Assembly: GCA_001931875.2 (NCBI GenBank)
Contig: MSJH02000802.1
Location: forward strand, 176,661 to 240,660
Source: Byssochlamys sp. IMV 00236
Lineage: Eukaryota; Ascomycota; Eurotiomycetes; Eurotiales; Thermoascaceae
DNA length: 64,000 bases
Direction: 5' to 3'
The position numbers were made by a program, and so were the translations under genes. The notes under the pieces were generated by a model. That model made no database searches and was not told the origin of the DNA. It saw only the letters and a list, made by a program, of their open reading frames with translations. Below are positions 1 to 11,325 of this stretch, one piece after another. Each line of letters starts with the position of its first letter. Position 1 is the stretch's first letter.

Positions 1-248
1 TTTTATTTTAGATATGGTTTCACTTTTATTATTTTTCATTTTTCATATTGCAATTGAGACACAGATGTCATCGTTACAGTCTACTCTGTGTGCATTTTTC
101 CTTTCCCTTTTCCAATGCAAAAGTTGATTGATCGTCTACATCCCCTTTCATTACATACATTTTCTTTCTTTCTTTCTTTTTTGTTTTTTTATATCCTCTC
201 AAACCAAACCCAACCCCCCAAAACTAACCACCCTGCACAACCAACTAG

Positions 249-619
249 TAAAATACCTCTCCCCCGCCACATCAACCGCCATAATCCGCTGTCCACGCGC
301 CTCCTTCCGTCTCGTCTGGGCCGCGCTAACTTACCTCTCCTCTATCCCGGCGTCGAATCGTCGTTCGGGACCCGGCTCCGGTGCGCGGTCGTGCGTGTTT
401 CGCGTCGTGAGAGTTTCGGGGACGATGCGGAAGGCGGAAGAAGAGGCGATTAGGCGCGCGAGGAGGGAGGTTGTGAGGATGAGGAAGGGGGAGGAGGATA
501 GTGTTTTTGATTTTGGGAGGGGGGATGTGGATGGGGGGAATGTGGTGGGGAGTGAGGATGAAGAAGATGAAGAGGAGGAGGAGGATTTGGGTATGGGTAT
601 GGAGGATGAGAGTGATTGA
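249..619 (+). CDS. pop5: RNase P/MRP subunit Pop5, 3' exon (5' end outside window)
   Basis: This is the last exon of a Pop5 homologue, a small protein subunit shared by RNase P and RNase MRP, which process pre-tRNA and pre-rRNA in the nucleus. The exon opens after a CTAG acceptor at 245-248. It reads VKYLSPATSTAIIR, RLVWAALTYLSSIP and CVFRVVRVSGTMRKAEEEAI, which follow the conserved Pop5 core (KYxSPxTxxxIIR, RxVWAALT, VxRVSGTxRKAEEEAIRRA). The tail is acidic and Asp/Glu-rich and ends at a TGA at 617-619. Upstream codons back to position 1 are T-rich and pyrimidine-rich and look like intron, so the first exon(s) lie outside the window. The exact acceptor is inferred; family membership is a confident motif call. 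Confidence 0.8.
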
Positions 620-778
620 TTATTGATTATGAGGAGGGGGTTGTGGGGTGTTCTTTTTTTTTGGTCTCTGTGTTTGTTGTTGGTGTTGGGAGTTTGTGAT
701 TGTTCCTATGTATACATTGGAGATACCCGAAGATTTACTACTGTACATATATTCAAAAATGATGTTGAAATTTCCGTT

Positions 779-1959
779 TCATTGATTTTTCCGTATAACT
801 TTTATCCCACTATCTGGCAGTGGTCCGGTGAATTCATCAAGGTCGTCAAGGTCGTCGTCCCCAGCGGCGCCTCCAACTGCTGCTCCGCGGGCTTTTGCTT
901 CCTCTTCCAGCTCTTTTCGTTCCTTCTCGTCCCACTCGTCCTTCGCATCGAGCCATCTCTCCTGCACGTCTCTGATGTCCATCGTGCCCAGACCCTCCCG
1001 GACGGCGACTTGCCACACGGTATCGTTTGCGCCTTCAGCTGACCCAAAGACATATCCGCTCGCGCGATCAATCACATGTAGCAGACTCATCATGCTCTTC
1101 TTATCCTCCACCGCCAGTGTTTCAAACGCAACAAGCCCGAACTCCTGTACGAGATCGATGATGGCATTGTTCAGCGCCCCGAATTTGTCATGGGATAACC
1201 GCGACGTCTCCTCTTCCAAGTGAGGAATCAGATACGTCAGATCTTGGACTTCTGTATAGAAATCGAGGTTGAAAGGTAGAGGTGCGTAGTTGGAGAGGTT
1301 ATCGATCTTGGTGAGGACGTTGAGATGCGGTAGGTCCATCTGCAGCATGGCTCGGAGAGATAGAATGAGGGCGGATATATACATCGACGGAAGCGTAAGG
1401 TTATATGAATCTATTAAGTGTATTACAACTAGCTATATCATCAAAAGTCAGTAAACATGCCCTCAACTTGGACTGTTTGGAAAGGGTGGCGCGTGCTCAC
1501 TCTGTATCCCATTTTCTGGATCTGGAAGATGATATTTCGTAGCGACGAGTGATGTGTAAAGAGCTCCACCTGGCCGGGACAGTCGAAAAGGACGTAATCA
1601 TCTATACAGTGCCGTTCCCATCAGCATCTATCCAATAAGTCCTATGACTCTTTTTCGGTATACAACTTACCTCCGAGCTCTTTTAACCCCTCCTTCAACC
1701 AGTCGACGTTCTCTTCGAGCTCCTCCAGCGCATAGAGGATCCCGCCGTTAGGACCAAGCGTATCTTCCGCCATGATCTCTTCCAGCGTCACAAGGTCCCG
1801 AACATCCAGCGCGCATGGATATGAAGTCTGGTCGTTGGCGGGGTCTAAATTCACAACGGAGCATTTCCGCCCGATTGCGGACATAAACTGGTGCATTCCA
1901 TTGCAATATGTAGACTTCCCCGCGCCCGGGGGCCCGATGACGATCTGTGCAAAAGGCAT
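779..1959 (-). CDS. gpn2: GPN-loop GTPase 2
   Basis: Three exons on the minus strand (1671-1959, 1501-1601, 779-1432) give a 347-residue protein, the usual length for Gpn2. It is a homodimeric small GTPase that helps assemble and import RNA polymerase II/III. The P-loop GPPGAGKST is at residues 9-17, the diagnostic Gly-Pro-Asn insertion is in TLGPNGGILYALE, the G3-like DCPGQVEL opens exon 2, and NVLTKIDNL supplies the guanine-specificity motif. The C-terminus is acidic. Donors are GTAAGT and GTGAGC, and intron phases 1 and 0 join cleanly. The start is 276 bp from the bub3 start on the other strand, so the two probably share a promoter. Gpn3 is the main alternative; the DPANDQTSYPCALDVRDLV stretch favours Gpn2. 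Confidence 0.92.
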
Positions 1960-2235
1960 TGCAGCGCGTATACCACCGGCCGGCGGTGTAAATTCGATAA
2001 GTGGCTAGGGATGAGTTGAAACTCCGGACTTCGTAGAGATACGCTTCTGGAACGATGGAGGGGAGGAGGCGATGATGCAAAGCGGTGTGGACCGGCAGAA
2101 AATGGTCGCGCAGGGCAAGGCTGCGCCGAAGCTTCGCTGGGCGGTCGAACCAACAACAGTTGAGCAATAAGAAGGCCCAGACCAAGCTACAGCAGGTTGT
2201 TTTCTTTGCTGTTTGGCTGCTGGTGCATCGTGAAT
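1960..2235. promoter_or_regulatory. Shared divergent promoter of gpn2 and bub3
   Basis: These 276 bp separate the two start codons, which point away from each other. The segment must therefore hold both 5' UTRs and both core promoters. It is GC-rich and I see no TATA box. The bub3 frame stays open upstream to 2197, but the second ATG (2236) gives the conventional N-terminus. Confidence 0.5.
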
Positions 2236-3411
2236 ATGGCATCTAGTCAGTCGTCTCCGAAGAAGGTTAAGGAGAATTTCCCTGCTAACGTCAAGATAGA
2301 TCAGTTTGTCGTGACCTCCCCGCCTACAGATGCGATATCCGCGCTGCAGTTCTCCCCCGAACCGGAGTCTACCAGAATCGCGGTGTCCTCGTGGGATAAG
2401 AATGTGTATCTGTACGAATTGCGCGACGAGAATGGGAATGTAGGAGAGGGGAAGCTTTTGCAGAAATTCGAGCATCGGGCGCCGGTCCTTGACGTGTGTT
2501 TCGGCGCGGACGAGAACGAGATCTATACTGCGGGGTTGGATTGGGATGTGAGGAGGTGAGTTGCTTGATAAATATGGGTAGCTGAATTATCTCTGGATGG
2601 TGCTGATGGCGACAGGATCAATGTCTCCACGTCAGAACAGACGGTCCTCAGCAGCCACGAAGCGGGCGTCAAGTCCGTCGTCTACAGCAAAGAGCACCAC
2701 CTGCTAATATCAGCCTCCTGGGACTCGACGCTGCATGTCCACCGCACAAATGCCGATTCAGAACCAGCTACCATTCCTCTCCCCTCGAAGCCCTTCTCCC
2801 TCTCCCTCACACCTACGAAGCTTGTTGTCGCCATGGCCTCGCGAGCTCTGCACATCTACGATCTCAAATCGCTTGCTCTTCTTTCCGACGAGTCTGACCA
2901 GCAGCCTCCAAACAATGTGGAAATTGAACCGTGGCAGAGGAGAGAGAGCAGTCTTAAGTTTATGACACGTGCTGTGGCCTGCATGCCCAACGACGCGGGT
3001 TATGCTTCCTCCAGCATCGAGGGCCGAGTAGCTGTCGAGTGGTTCGACCCTTCGCCAGAATCGCAGGCGCGGAAATATGCATTCAAGTGCCATCGACAGG
3101 CGCAGGACGATGTTGATGTGGTATATCCAGTGAACGCGCTTGCCTTCCACCCCATCCACGGTACTTTCGCATCCGGCGGAGGAGACGGCGTTGTTGCATT
3201 GTGGGACGGTATCGCCAAGAGGAGAATTAGACAGTATCAGAAATACCCAGCCAGCATTGCTGCTTTGTCGTTCAGTTCGAACGGCAAGTACTTGGCTATT
3301 GCTGTCAGTCCCGGCTTTGAGGATGGAAAGGAGGACATGTCTGAAGGCGTTGTCAAGATCTTTGTCCGCGAACTCGGAGAGACGGAGGCCAAGGGCAAGG
3401 GCGCAAAATGA
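2236..3411 (+). CDS. bub3: Spindle checkpoint WD40 protein Bub3
   Basis: Two exons (2236-2555, 2616-3411) encode 371 residues. The intron starts GTGAGT and ends GACAG, splitting an Arg codon (DVRR-INVS). The protein is a WD40 propeller. Recognisable Bub3 elements are PPTDAISALQFSP near the N-terminus, AVSSWDKNVYLYEL, GLDWDVRRINV, LISASWDSTLHVH, SSIEGRVAVEWFD with KYAFKCHR, and YPVNALAFHP with ASGGGDGVVALWD. Bub3 binds Bub1/BubR1 and Knl1 at kinetochores and delays anaphase until chromosomes attach. A. nidulans calls its orthologue SldB. The related nuclear-export factor Rae1 has the same fold, but EGRVAVEWFD and KYAFKCHR are Bub3-like. A lysine-rich tail closes the protein. Confidence 0.92.
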
Positions 3412-3623
3412 AAAAAATGGCAGCTTTATATAATAACTACTGTTCTATTCCTCGATCCATGTTGATTTAGTTGGCGAATTGGTGATAGGTCCTGCGTCTG
3501 TGATGAATGCCAGATGCAAAAAGAGCTTTATCATGTATGATAAGAAAGAAAGCAAAAAAACCATTCTCACTGGTCTAATAGGTATAACTCCATTTACTCG
3601 TGACACATGTTAGGCTCTCCATC

Positions 3624-4523
3624 TTAAGCGGCTGCTTTCCGCACCGTCACCGTCCCGTCTGGCATACCGAAGTAGGCCGCCACGGGCTTCTGGCCGCCAA
3701 CACCACCCAAGGCCTGCGCTTGCGGACCAGTCATACCGCTGAAGAGGCCTACTTCCAGAACACCGGGAATCTCCTTGATCGTCTTCGCTAGTCTGTGGAC
3801 TTCCCAGACGCCATTGACGCCGTTGCCGTTCTTACCAGCGGCGACGTCGGATGCTGTGAGCAGAGGCGGGAATGGCGCATCAATGATGAAAAAGTCCTGG
3901 TCCGTCTTCAGAGGGCCTTCCTTGGGGATACCGCGCAGGCGGATGACAGGCTTGATACTTCCAATCTTCTTCAGCTCCCTGAGCACTCTGTAGGCGGCAA
4001 TCGGAGCGACCTCGATGGGGATGAACTTCCAATTGCTGAGAAGGCGGCTTTGCAGCTTTCGCGAGTCTATTCACCGAGTCAACATTGGTTTTCCTATTTG
4101 TAATTCACGGGTCTTGTCTAGATGATGCGCACCGGCGACGCAAATGAACTCCTTGGCCTGCAATGCCACGATCTTCTCCTGGAACAGACAAGCACCACCA
4201 CCCTTGATGCAGTTTAGCTCCTCGTCCACCTCATCCGCGCCATCGAAGGCTACGTCCAGGACCGTTCCTTCTGGGAGACTGTCGAAGGTGATGGGGGTCA
4301 ATCCAGCAGAGATAATGAGCTGCTTGGACTGGTAACCTGTGGGAACAAAGAACGTATTCGAGGTATCGAAGCCCAGTTCCTTGATGGCCTCGACGACATA
4401 AACGATCGTGGTACCACTGCCAATACCAACGTATTTCGCAACCTTGGGGTAGTGGTTCTGAACCGCAGTCCTAGCGGCGGCGCGCTTCGAAGCCTCGATG
4501 GCGTCAATAACGGTTGCAGACAT
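3624..4523 (-). CDS. rki1: Ribose-5-phosphate isomerase A
   Basis: Two exons on the minus strand (4133-4523, 3624-4066) give 277 residues. The enzyme interconverts ribose-5-phosphate and ribulose-5-phosphate in the cytosolic pentose phosphate pathway. The phosphate loop YVGIGSGTT lies near residue 30, FDGADEVD is the catalytic acid region, [13 protein letters not shown] follows, and VEVGLF-type sequence closes the C-terminus. The donor is GTGCGC within the run GCCGGTGCGC, not the GTGAAT further on, because only the first choice restores the expected [14 protein letters not shown] junction. Length fits the type A family. The ATG at 4521-4523 is the first in frame. A TATA-like tatatat run lies near 4801, about 280 bp upstream. 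Confidence 0.93.
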
Positions 4524-5283
4524 GGTGGACTGATCTCTGACCAGATCACTGCGACGATAGTGACTGGGAGTAGAAAGGCAGATCGCCGGTCGAGGACGCG
4601 ATATCGTAGCGGAAAACCGGAGAAACGCACGTCGACTGGCCCTGCAGAGATAAATGCAACGGGGAGAGATTAATAACTATCACTCCCAAACGCCTCTAGC
4701 TCGTTCCTTCGGTTAAAATCAGGCAGAGGGCAGCGCTCTGTGGGGAATTGACGGGAACCAGGGGATTGAGCATCAACTCACGAGGCGAGAAAGTTAGACG
4801 CTATATATGCCATGACGGGGCTTACGATCTATAAGTGTACTGTACAACCCCGCACAGGCGGTTCAGTCTTCCCAGACAAGGGTAGAGAGCAATTGGAAAG
4901 TTGCGCAGTCCTACACTGGTGCTCTCTCTTCCGTCGCGATAAATTTTGTTGGGTTCCTAATTACTTGACTTCTGGTGTCTTCAACTTCCTTTTGTCCTTT
5001 TCCTTTTTTTTTTACTTGCGGGAGACTCCGTGGCGTCATAGGCCAACCCCTCCTGGTTCATCGGGCCGACTGCTGCTCCGACCACGCGTTGAAGCTCCTC
5101 TGAAGCATCAACTAAGACTAAGACTAAGCACCTCACCATCATTTCTCTATTGGCGGGACATCGTCCTTCGCAGGGGACGTGATTCGAGAGGGATAACGTC
5201 GACCAGTCTGGTCTTGGCCGGTAGTTATCCTCTTTGGATCTCTTGACTTTGTCTTCCAGTGCTATCTATCAACAAGCCCCTCT
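4524..5283. other. Divergent intergenic region between rki1 and ula1
   Basis: These 760 bp lie between two divergent starts. A tatatat run near 4801 could serve rki1, and pyrimidine-rich tracts near 4980-5020 lie before ula1. I see no RNA gene or open frame with coding character. Confidence 0.4.
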
Positions 5284-7009
5284 ATGACGGACGCCTTCCC
5301 GGGCGCCCTCGTGGGGCCCTCTTCGAAGGAGAGGAAGTATGACAGACAGCTCCGTCTATGGGCTGCCAGTGGCCAGCAGGCGTTGGAAGAGTCTCGTGTG
5401 CTGCTGGTCAACTCGGATGGTCCCATTGATGGCATGGACACTCCTGTTTCTGGAGTAGTCGGCGTGGAAACACTCAAGAACCTCGTGCTGCCTGGCATCG
5501 GAGGTTTCACGGTCGTCGATCCTGCAACCGTAACGGAGACAGATCTAGGAGTGAACTTCTTCCTGGAGGAGGGCAGCTTGGACAAGTCCAGAGCGGAAGA
5601 GACGTGCCGGCTGTTGAAGGAGCTGAATCCTGACGTGGATGGAAGTTTCTACCAAGAGGTAAGTGAAAAGGTCATCTATATGTTATTATCTATGACAGGC
5701 TGACAGCCGGAAGCACATAGCAGAACTTCTTCAGCGTCCCGGCTTCCTGCAGGAATACAAGCTAGTCATCATATCGGGTCCCATCAAGCGTTCTTCCTTA
5801 GATGCTGTGTGCAATGAAGCTCGCTCCCTTGGCATTCCCGTCATCTACACACGCTCTGTTGGCTTCTATTCCACTTTCTCCGTTCAACTCCCTGCCGAAT
5901 TTCCAATTGTTGAGACACACCCTGATCCCGAGTCAACGCAGGACCTTCGCCTGGTGAATCCATGGCCGGAGCTCGCCGCTGCTGGTGCTCGGGTGACCGA
6001 CCTTGACAAGATGGATGACCACCAGCATGGTCACGTCCCTTACATTCTATTGTTGTTACATTACCTCGCGAAGTGGAAGGAGAGCCATGATGGCAAGGCC
6101 CCAGCGAATTACAAGGAGAAGACAGAGTTCAGGGAGATGGTTCGATCCGGTACCCGCACCAATAACCCAGAGGGCGGAGAGGAGAACTTTGATGAGGCGG
6201 TTGGTGCTGTGCTAAAGAGTATAAGTCCTTACGAACTGCGGAGCTCCATACGCGAGATCTTCGAGATGGACCAATGTGCAAAGCTCACGAAGGACTCGGA
6301 TAACTTCTGGATCATTGCATCTGCGATCAGCGCGTTCTACAAGAAACACGGAGTCCTCCCCCTGCCCGGTTCCCTCCCAGACATGAAAGCTCAATCTGCG
6401 GACTATATCGCCCTTCAGAATATCTACAAGACTAAGGCCCGCAAAGACGTTGAGGAAGTCCTGGCGACTGTCCGTGCTACCGAGGCTAAGCTGGGCGAGC
6501 GAACGACCCCGGTCACGGAGAAAGAAGTAGAGATCTTTTGCAAGAATGCAGCACATATCAAGGTCATCCATGGCCGCAATATCCCACGGATTGGCAAGGA
6601 AGCCACCGAAACTATCAAGACGATCAAGAATAACCTAGCATTCCCTGAGACATTGGTGCCCATCTTCGTTGCCTTCCAGGCTCTGGATGAGATCGTTGAC
6701 GAGATCCAAGACAACGGTAAAGCCACTGTCTCTCTGGATGATGATGCTGCGTGGGACGCTAAAATCGATCGCCTTCTGGGGATCATTGGCGTTGATGAAT
6801 CGGAAACCGAAGACTTGCGTGAGCGTGTTGCGAAGGCTTCAGTAGAGCTCCGCCGCGCAGATGGGGGTGAATTGCATAACATCTCCGCTCTGACCGGTGG
6901 TCTTGTCGCCCAGGAGTCGCTCAAGGTTATCACCAGGCAGTATGTACCGCTGGATAACACCTGTATCTTTGACGGCGTGACAAGTCGCAGTGAGATGTTG
7001 CGGTTGTAA
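5284..7009 (+). CDS. ula1: NEDD8-activating enzyme E1 regulatory subunit (Ula1/APP-BP1)
   Basis: Two exons (5284-5658, 5699-7009; GTAAGT donor, ACAG acceptor) give 561 residues. Ula1 pairs with Uba3 to adenylate and charge NEDD8/Rub1 for cullin modification. The N-terminus [21 protein letters not shown] is the E1 signature, followed by [21 protein letters not shown], an adenylation-fold nucleotide strand in degenerate form, and [13 protein letters not shown]. The middle is helical with no catalytic Cys domain, as expected for the regulatory half. The end ([33 protein letters not shown]) is the typical E1 C-terminal adenylation segment. Length is close to human APP-BP1. Function is inferred from these motifs; nothing looks broken. 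Confidence 0.93.
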
Positions 7010-7149
7010 CCATGACACCGTATTTACTTAGCATAGCTTATTGTAAGCTGTTACGACATGTAATCTGGCTACATCGTCCTCTAAATGGAGATGTCGCTTC
7101 TTAACGAATGGATGAATGAAATGAGATCTGAAGATGGACACTCCACATT

Positions 7150-7601
7150 CTAGCCACTCTCGATCAATGTGCTATCTGCTGCCTCGATAGTATAGCCTTC
7201 TTCCTCGCAGTACCGTAAAACACGATAACATGGCCCTCTCCGACCGGTAACACTTCCATAAAATTCAACTTTCGGATCTTCTCAGGCCATCTAGATGCTC
7301 ATGAAACTCTTACTTGTTCCAGTGTTAGATACCTCATACTCCTGTACGATAGAGGGGGCTGAGTCAGCCGTATCAGGAAGCCCCGGGATTGATAGGAGAG
7401 AGGCTTGGCAGTCGTGACGGGGGCTTGATGGATTCACGCCTGTCTGAGCGTTGATCACCTTGTCTACTTCAACTATCGACAACCTCCGCGCCGGATCCGA
7501 TTCCGTTGCTGCCTCTGGTTTCTGGCATATCGTGGCATGTACGGAATGCCACCTCTCAACGGCGTCCCGTCGTGACTGCTTCCCTACATCTCTCCAGCCC
7601 G
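7150..7601 (-). CDS. Probable small gene of unknown function, 5' end unresolved
   Basis: I do not recognise this protein. Two blocks on the minus strand read as coding. Block 7314-7601 is open for about 96 codons (WRDVGKQSRRDAVERW, then SIVEVDKVINAQTG, then SAPSIVQEYEVSNTGT). Block 7150-7277 reads NPKVEFYGSVTGRRG, CYRVLRYCEEEGYTIEA and ends SG-stop at 7150-7152. They join in phase across a 36-nt GTAAGA..AAG gap, very short for a fungal intron. The 5' end is not settled: a CAG acceptor at 7602-7604 suggests an earlier exon that may overlap the 5' end of the RING-ligase gene on the other strand. The gene sits tail-to-tail with ula1. The alternative is that the + strand of this stretch is a leader of the RING gene. 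Confidence 0.4.
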
Positions 7602-7714
7602 CTGTTCATGGACGGAGCTCTCGAAGCTATATCGGCCAATCCTTGGGGCGAATATCTCTATCCCCTGTCAGTACCACCTCTCGCTCTAGCTACTGGGAAG
7701 GATAGAGACGCATT

Positions 7715-10700
7715 ATGACCGCCGTCATGCCGGACATGCAAACGGCCGGGATAATGTCCAGTACCCCCGCTGTCGCGACTTCATCCGTCATCGCTCAGCT
7801 CAACGCCTCAGCAAATGCAACAGTTCCTTCCTCCTTCCTGTCGATTTCTCCTCGGGACTTACTGAAGCTCCCACTCCGTGCTATCTATCAGGCGGAGGTA
7901 TTCACATTTGTGACGGTGCCAAGGGAGGTTGGCCGGTTCATCGGCCTGGATAACATGGCTGCGAACTTGTGGGATAGCCCAGTGCCGATGGGCGGGGAGA
8001 GGAATGCCATTCCACCGGCGGCTGCAGCAACTGCAGCGGCCGCGGTAGGAGACGCAGCTGAGGCGGGTGCCCGTGATGCTGGGCTGAACCTGACGGAACT
8101 GTTTCATGCGATGAGAAGGTTCAGTGGGTTCTTTAGTTATATGACAAGTCGATGGTCTTTGGCTTGCTTCACTGTGGTGTGTAAACCCGTCTGAATTACC
8201 GCCAGTATTTGAGAATGGGCGGACACCCTGGGTTGTTCAGATTGCTTACGATGTTAGGCTTTGGTTCTCAACCGAGTTACGATATATGCATCGACTAGGA
8301 GGCACCTCTCCTTGAGATGGGATAAGCGATTAGCGTTGCGGTTAATACCTATCCTTCTCTTCATAAGTCAGATCACGGTTCTTCTTCGAGCCATTCGCTG
8401 CCAGACTTCGCCGGACTACTCTGATCTCCGATATGGCAAGCCGGGGAAACGATTGGCATTGGACTATGCCGGAAATGGTGGCTTTCTCTATAATTTGAGC
8501 ACGACACTGTTGTTCTGGGAAACAGATCAGCAGTCTTGCAGTGCAGTTAACATGGGACGACCTACGAGTGACTCGGATATTCCATATGGATCATTCGCCC
8601 TTCTGTGGCCGGTATTTCTACGCTTATGCTTGAGTCATTTCGTCGAAACGCTGTCTTGCGCATTGCAGGGCAGGACGGTCGTGACTGAAGCCGGGATGTC
8701 CATATTCGAGCACTCTCTTGCTTTTGCTGAAGCTGAAACTATGATAAGCCAGTCCATCGGGCTCGGCTTGTTTGGTCTACCGAAATCGAGTGCAAAAGAT
8801 GAAACCCCTTTGACGCCTGACGGGTCTTCTTCTTCTGTGCATCTCCTGACGAGAGCCCAAGTTCTCGAGCGGATGAATGTGACGCCAGAACTACTTCTCA
8901 TTGCGCTCATTTCCTGCTGCAACAGCATGACTTCTAATATTCTAGATATCTTTGGGAAACAGAGCCGTTATCGTCTCGTCAATACCACAATCTGGGGCCT
9001 CTGTTTTATGGGAGCCATGGTCTGGGGCTTCATGGATTCGACTTCGTTGGGCAGTGAAACTGGTGTTCTCAAATTCCCCACCGTCTGCATCGTTGGGTTC
9101 GTGCCTCATTTGCTGATTCTAATGGGTATTTTGATCTGTATCGGCATTTACGGACTAGCAGTGACAATCACCGCCTTCTGTCTACCCGCGGATCTTTCCC
9201 AGCCATCATCACTTCGTGAGAGATTTGCTCTCGCTCATGAGAATATGCAGGGAGGGAACCAGATTTGGAACGTTCGACTTAATAGACATGAAGATTTCTA
9301 CACAACGCTTCTCAGAGTTGGATATGCCGCTTTGACCGCTGCCAGCGAAGCAGTATTCTTAAACGAAGGAAAGAGTGTGCTCGCACGACCCATGACATGG
9401 TTAGAAGAAGACAGGCTCGCCGAACTCGAGACCTCAAGGCGGAGACCGTCTCGTCTGGGTGTCAGAGCCGAGACTCGTGAGGTTCCTTTTGAATCTGCAG
9501 AAACCTTCGAGTTCAAACTTCCAGAAGCCCCGGCACAATGGGAAACTGGATATGGACGCGAAAAGAAAATAGAGAAGCAAGCAAACGGATCTCGGCCCGT
9601 ACGCTCTCAATCGAGTCTGGGTGGAGTAGGTGCTTTTCAAGGTGTCACCAGAGGCTATCACGTACTGTCTTTCTTCAGAAGTATATTTTACCTTGTCGTG
9701 AGGTGGGTTACATATGGCTTTAGCAAGCTATTGGATCGTATAGGGATTAGTGCTCGCCCACAATGGCTCAAAAAACTGATCGGTACCCCCCGGAAAAGCA
9801 CGCATCTACGACGTACAGATCAACAGGCCTCGCTTGATTTCTGGATCTTGACCGATGAGGGAGAACTGGAGTTGCCTGAGGACAACGAGTTTGACGTGGA
9901 AAAAGAGATGAGGAAGAGGGAAATCATGAGTAGGAACCAGTGGGACGACTCAGACGAAACAAGGCTCGAAAACAAGCTCTACAACTGGTGGAAAGCTGGT
10001 GGATCATGGGGAAACCAGGACCAGAGTCCTGATTATGCGCCTACGGACGATGATCTAGATGATACAACGAGTGTGATCTCCACAACTACCACAGACTCCG
10101 AATGGGAAGACTACGAGTCCGACGGTCGCCGTACGCCCACACAGAGGAACCCTTTCCCTAATACCTTCTCTCGCGAAGGAACCCCGGTAAAGGAGACTCT
10201 CCTGGACACCGCATCTCTTGCCCGGTTGCTTGACCCTAGAGATAGGGAAAGCAAAGAAGAGGCTCGAATCCTAGCAGCTCATCTAGCCGGAGGAGAACAA
10301 GGTGGCATAATGACCCGTAGTCGCTTCCAACGACAGCTGGAGCGAGAACGAACCCGTGTCCTTCTGTCGTCGCGATATCGCAGCGAACTAAGTGGCCAAT
10401 CAGGCGGCGAGGGGAAGAAGCGACCAACTCCTGAAGAGGAGGTCGAGATCCTCGAGAACCTCATCCTATCCCGGCGGCAAAATACTTCCAATGCAGGTTC
10501 TGAGCAAGCTTCCTGGGAAAACGGCGCTTCCGGTCTTGGCCCTGATGGGCCACAATGTGTCATCTGTCAGACGAACCCAAGATCCATCATTACGTGGCCA
10601 TGTCGATGCCTATGTGTCTGCGAGGAGTGTCGAGTCAGTCTTGCCATGAACAACTTTGGTAGCTGCGTCACATGTCGTCAGGAAGTCACTGGTTTTGTCC

Positions 10701-10717
10701 GACTATGGGTGCCTTGA
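7715..10717 (+). CDS. Asi1/Asi3-like multispanning RING ubiquitin ligase
   Basis: Two exons (7715-8176, 8258-10717) encode about 973 residues. The family acts at the inner nuclear/ER membrane in yeast, degrading mislocalised membrane proteins and amino acid sensor factors. The N-terminal half has several hydrophobic segments (RLIPILLFISQITVLL; LLIALISCC; LCFMGAMVWGF; a long VCIVGFVPHLLILMGILIC run). The long acidic, basic and Ser-rich middle looks disordered. The C-terminus is a C3HC4-type RING: CVICQTNPRSIITWPCRCLCVCEECR, then FGSCVTCR. The second half of the RING has Cys where classical RINGs often have His. The splice joins CFTV to ALVLNRVTIYASTRRH in phase 0. The start ATG is the first in the open frame; other Met codons follow at residues 5, 8 and 14. 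Yeast-type function is inferred. Confidence 0.8.
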
Positions 10718-11325
10718 TTTCCGTACTTCGGACAGAAAATGAATCCCCCAGCATCCACATCCTACCGGTTATACTTCCATCAGGAGATAATCTCCCATCT
10801 TCATCCTTCATAGGCGTCTCCCATGTGTGCATTGTTTCATCATCAAAGCGATTGGCGGGACAAGTTGTTGTCCATAGGTATACGATACAGAGCAGTCAGA
10901 CAGGTCCTGCTGCTACCTACTTGTGTTCTCTGTCACTTCAATTCTTGTGTTAAATAGGTCGTATCAAACTCTTGTATGGGTATATTTAGTTCCATTTCAC
11001 CTTTTTGATGAACATATAAAACGCTCGACTTCTTCTTTAGTAGTAGCCTTTTAATGGTAAAAATGACCTTTTTATCAGATGCGGGGGCAATGTATTATTA
11101 TTATATTGTGTTTCCCTTGAAACATCGCTTTTTGCGGCAGTAGGATATACACGCATAAGCGCCCAGAGTGAATTTAACTAAAATGATTTGCGTGAGCTGT
11201 GTATACAGTATTGCAACAAGGCCAGTACGAAATTATCTCTTCTCCAGGTGAGCACCAGAGACTTTGTAGTATATATGGACATTATCACTATTTAATACCG
11301 TTCGGCAGTATGCAGTCTGAGAATA
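10718..11325. other. Convergent intergenic region
   Basis: This region between two converging genes must hold both 3' UTRs. It is AT-rich after about 10,950. I see no further gene. Confidence 0.4.
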
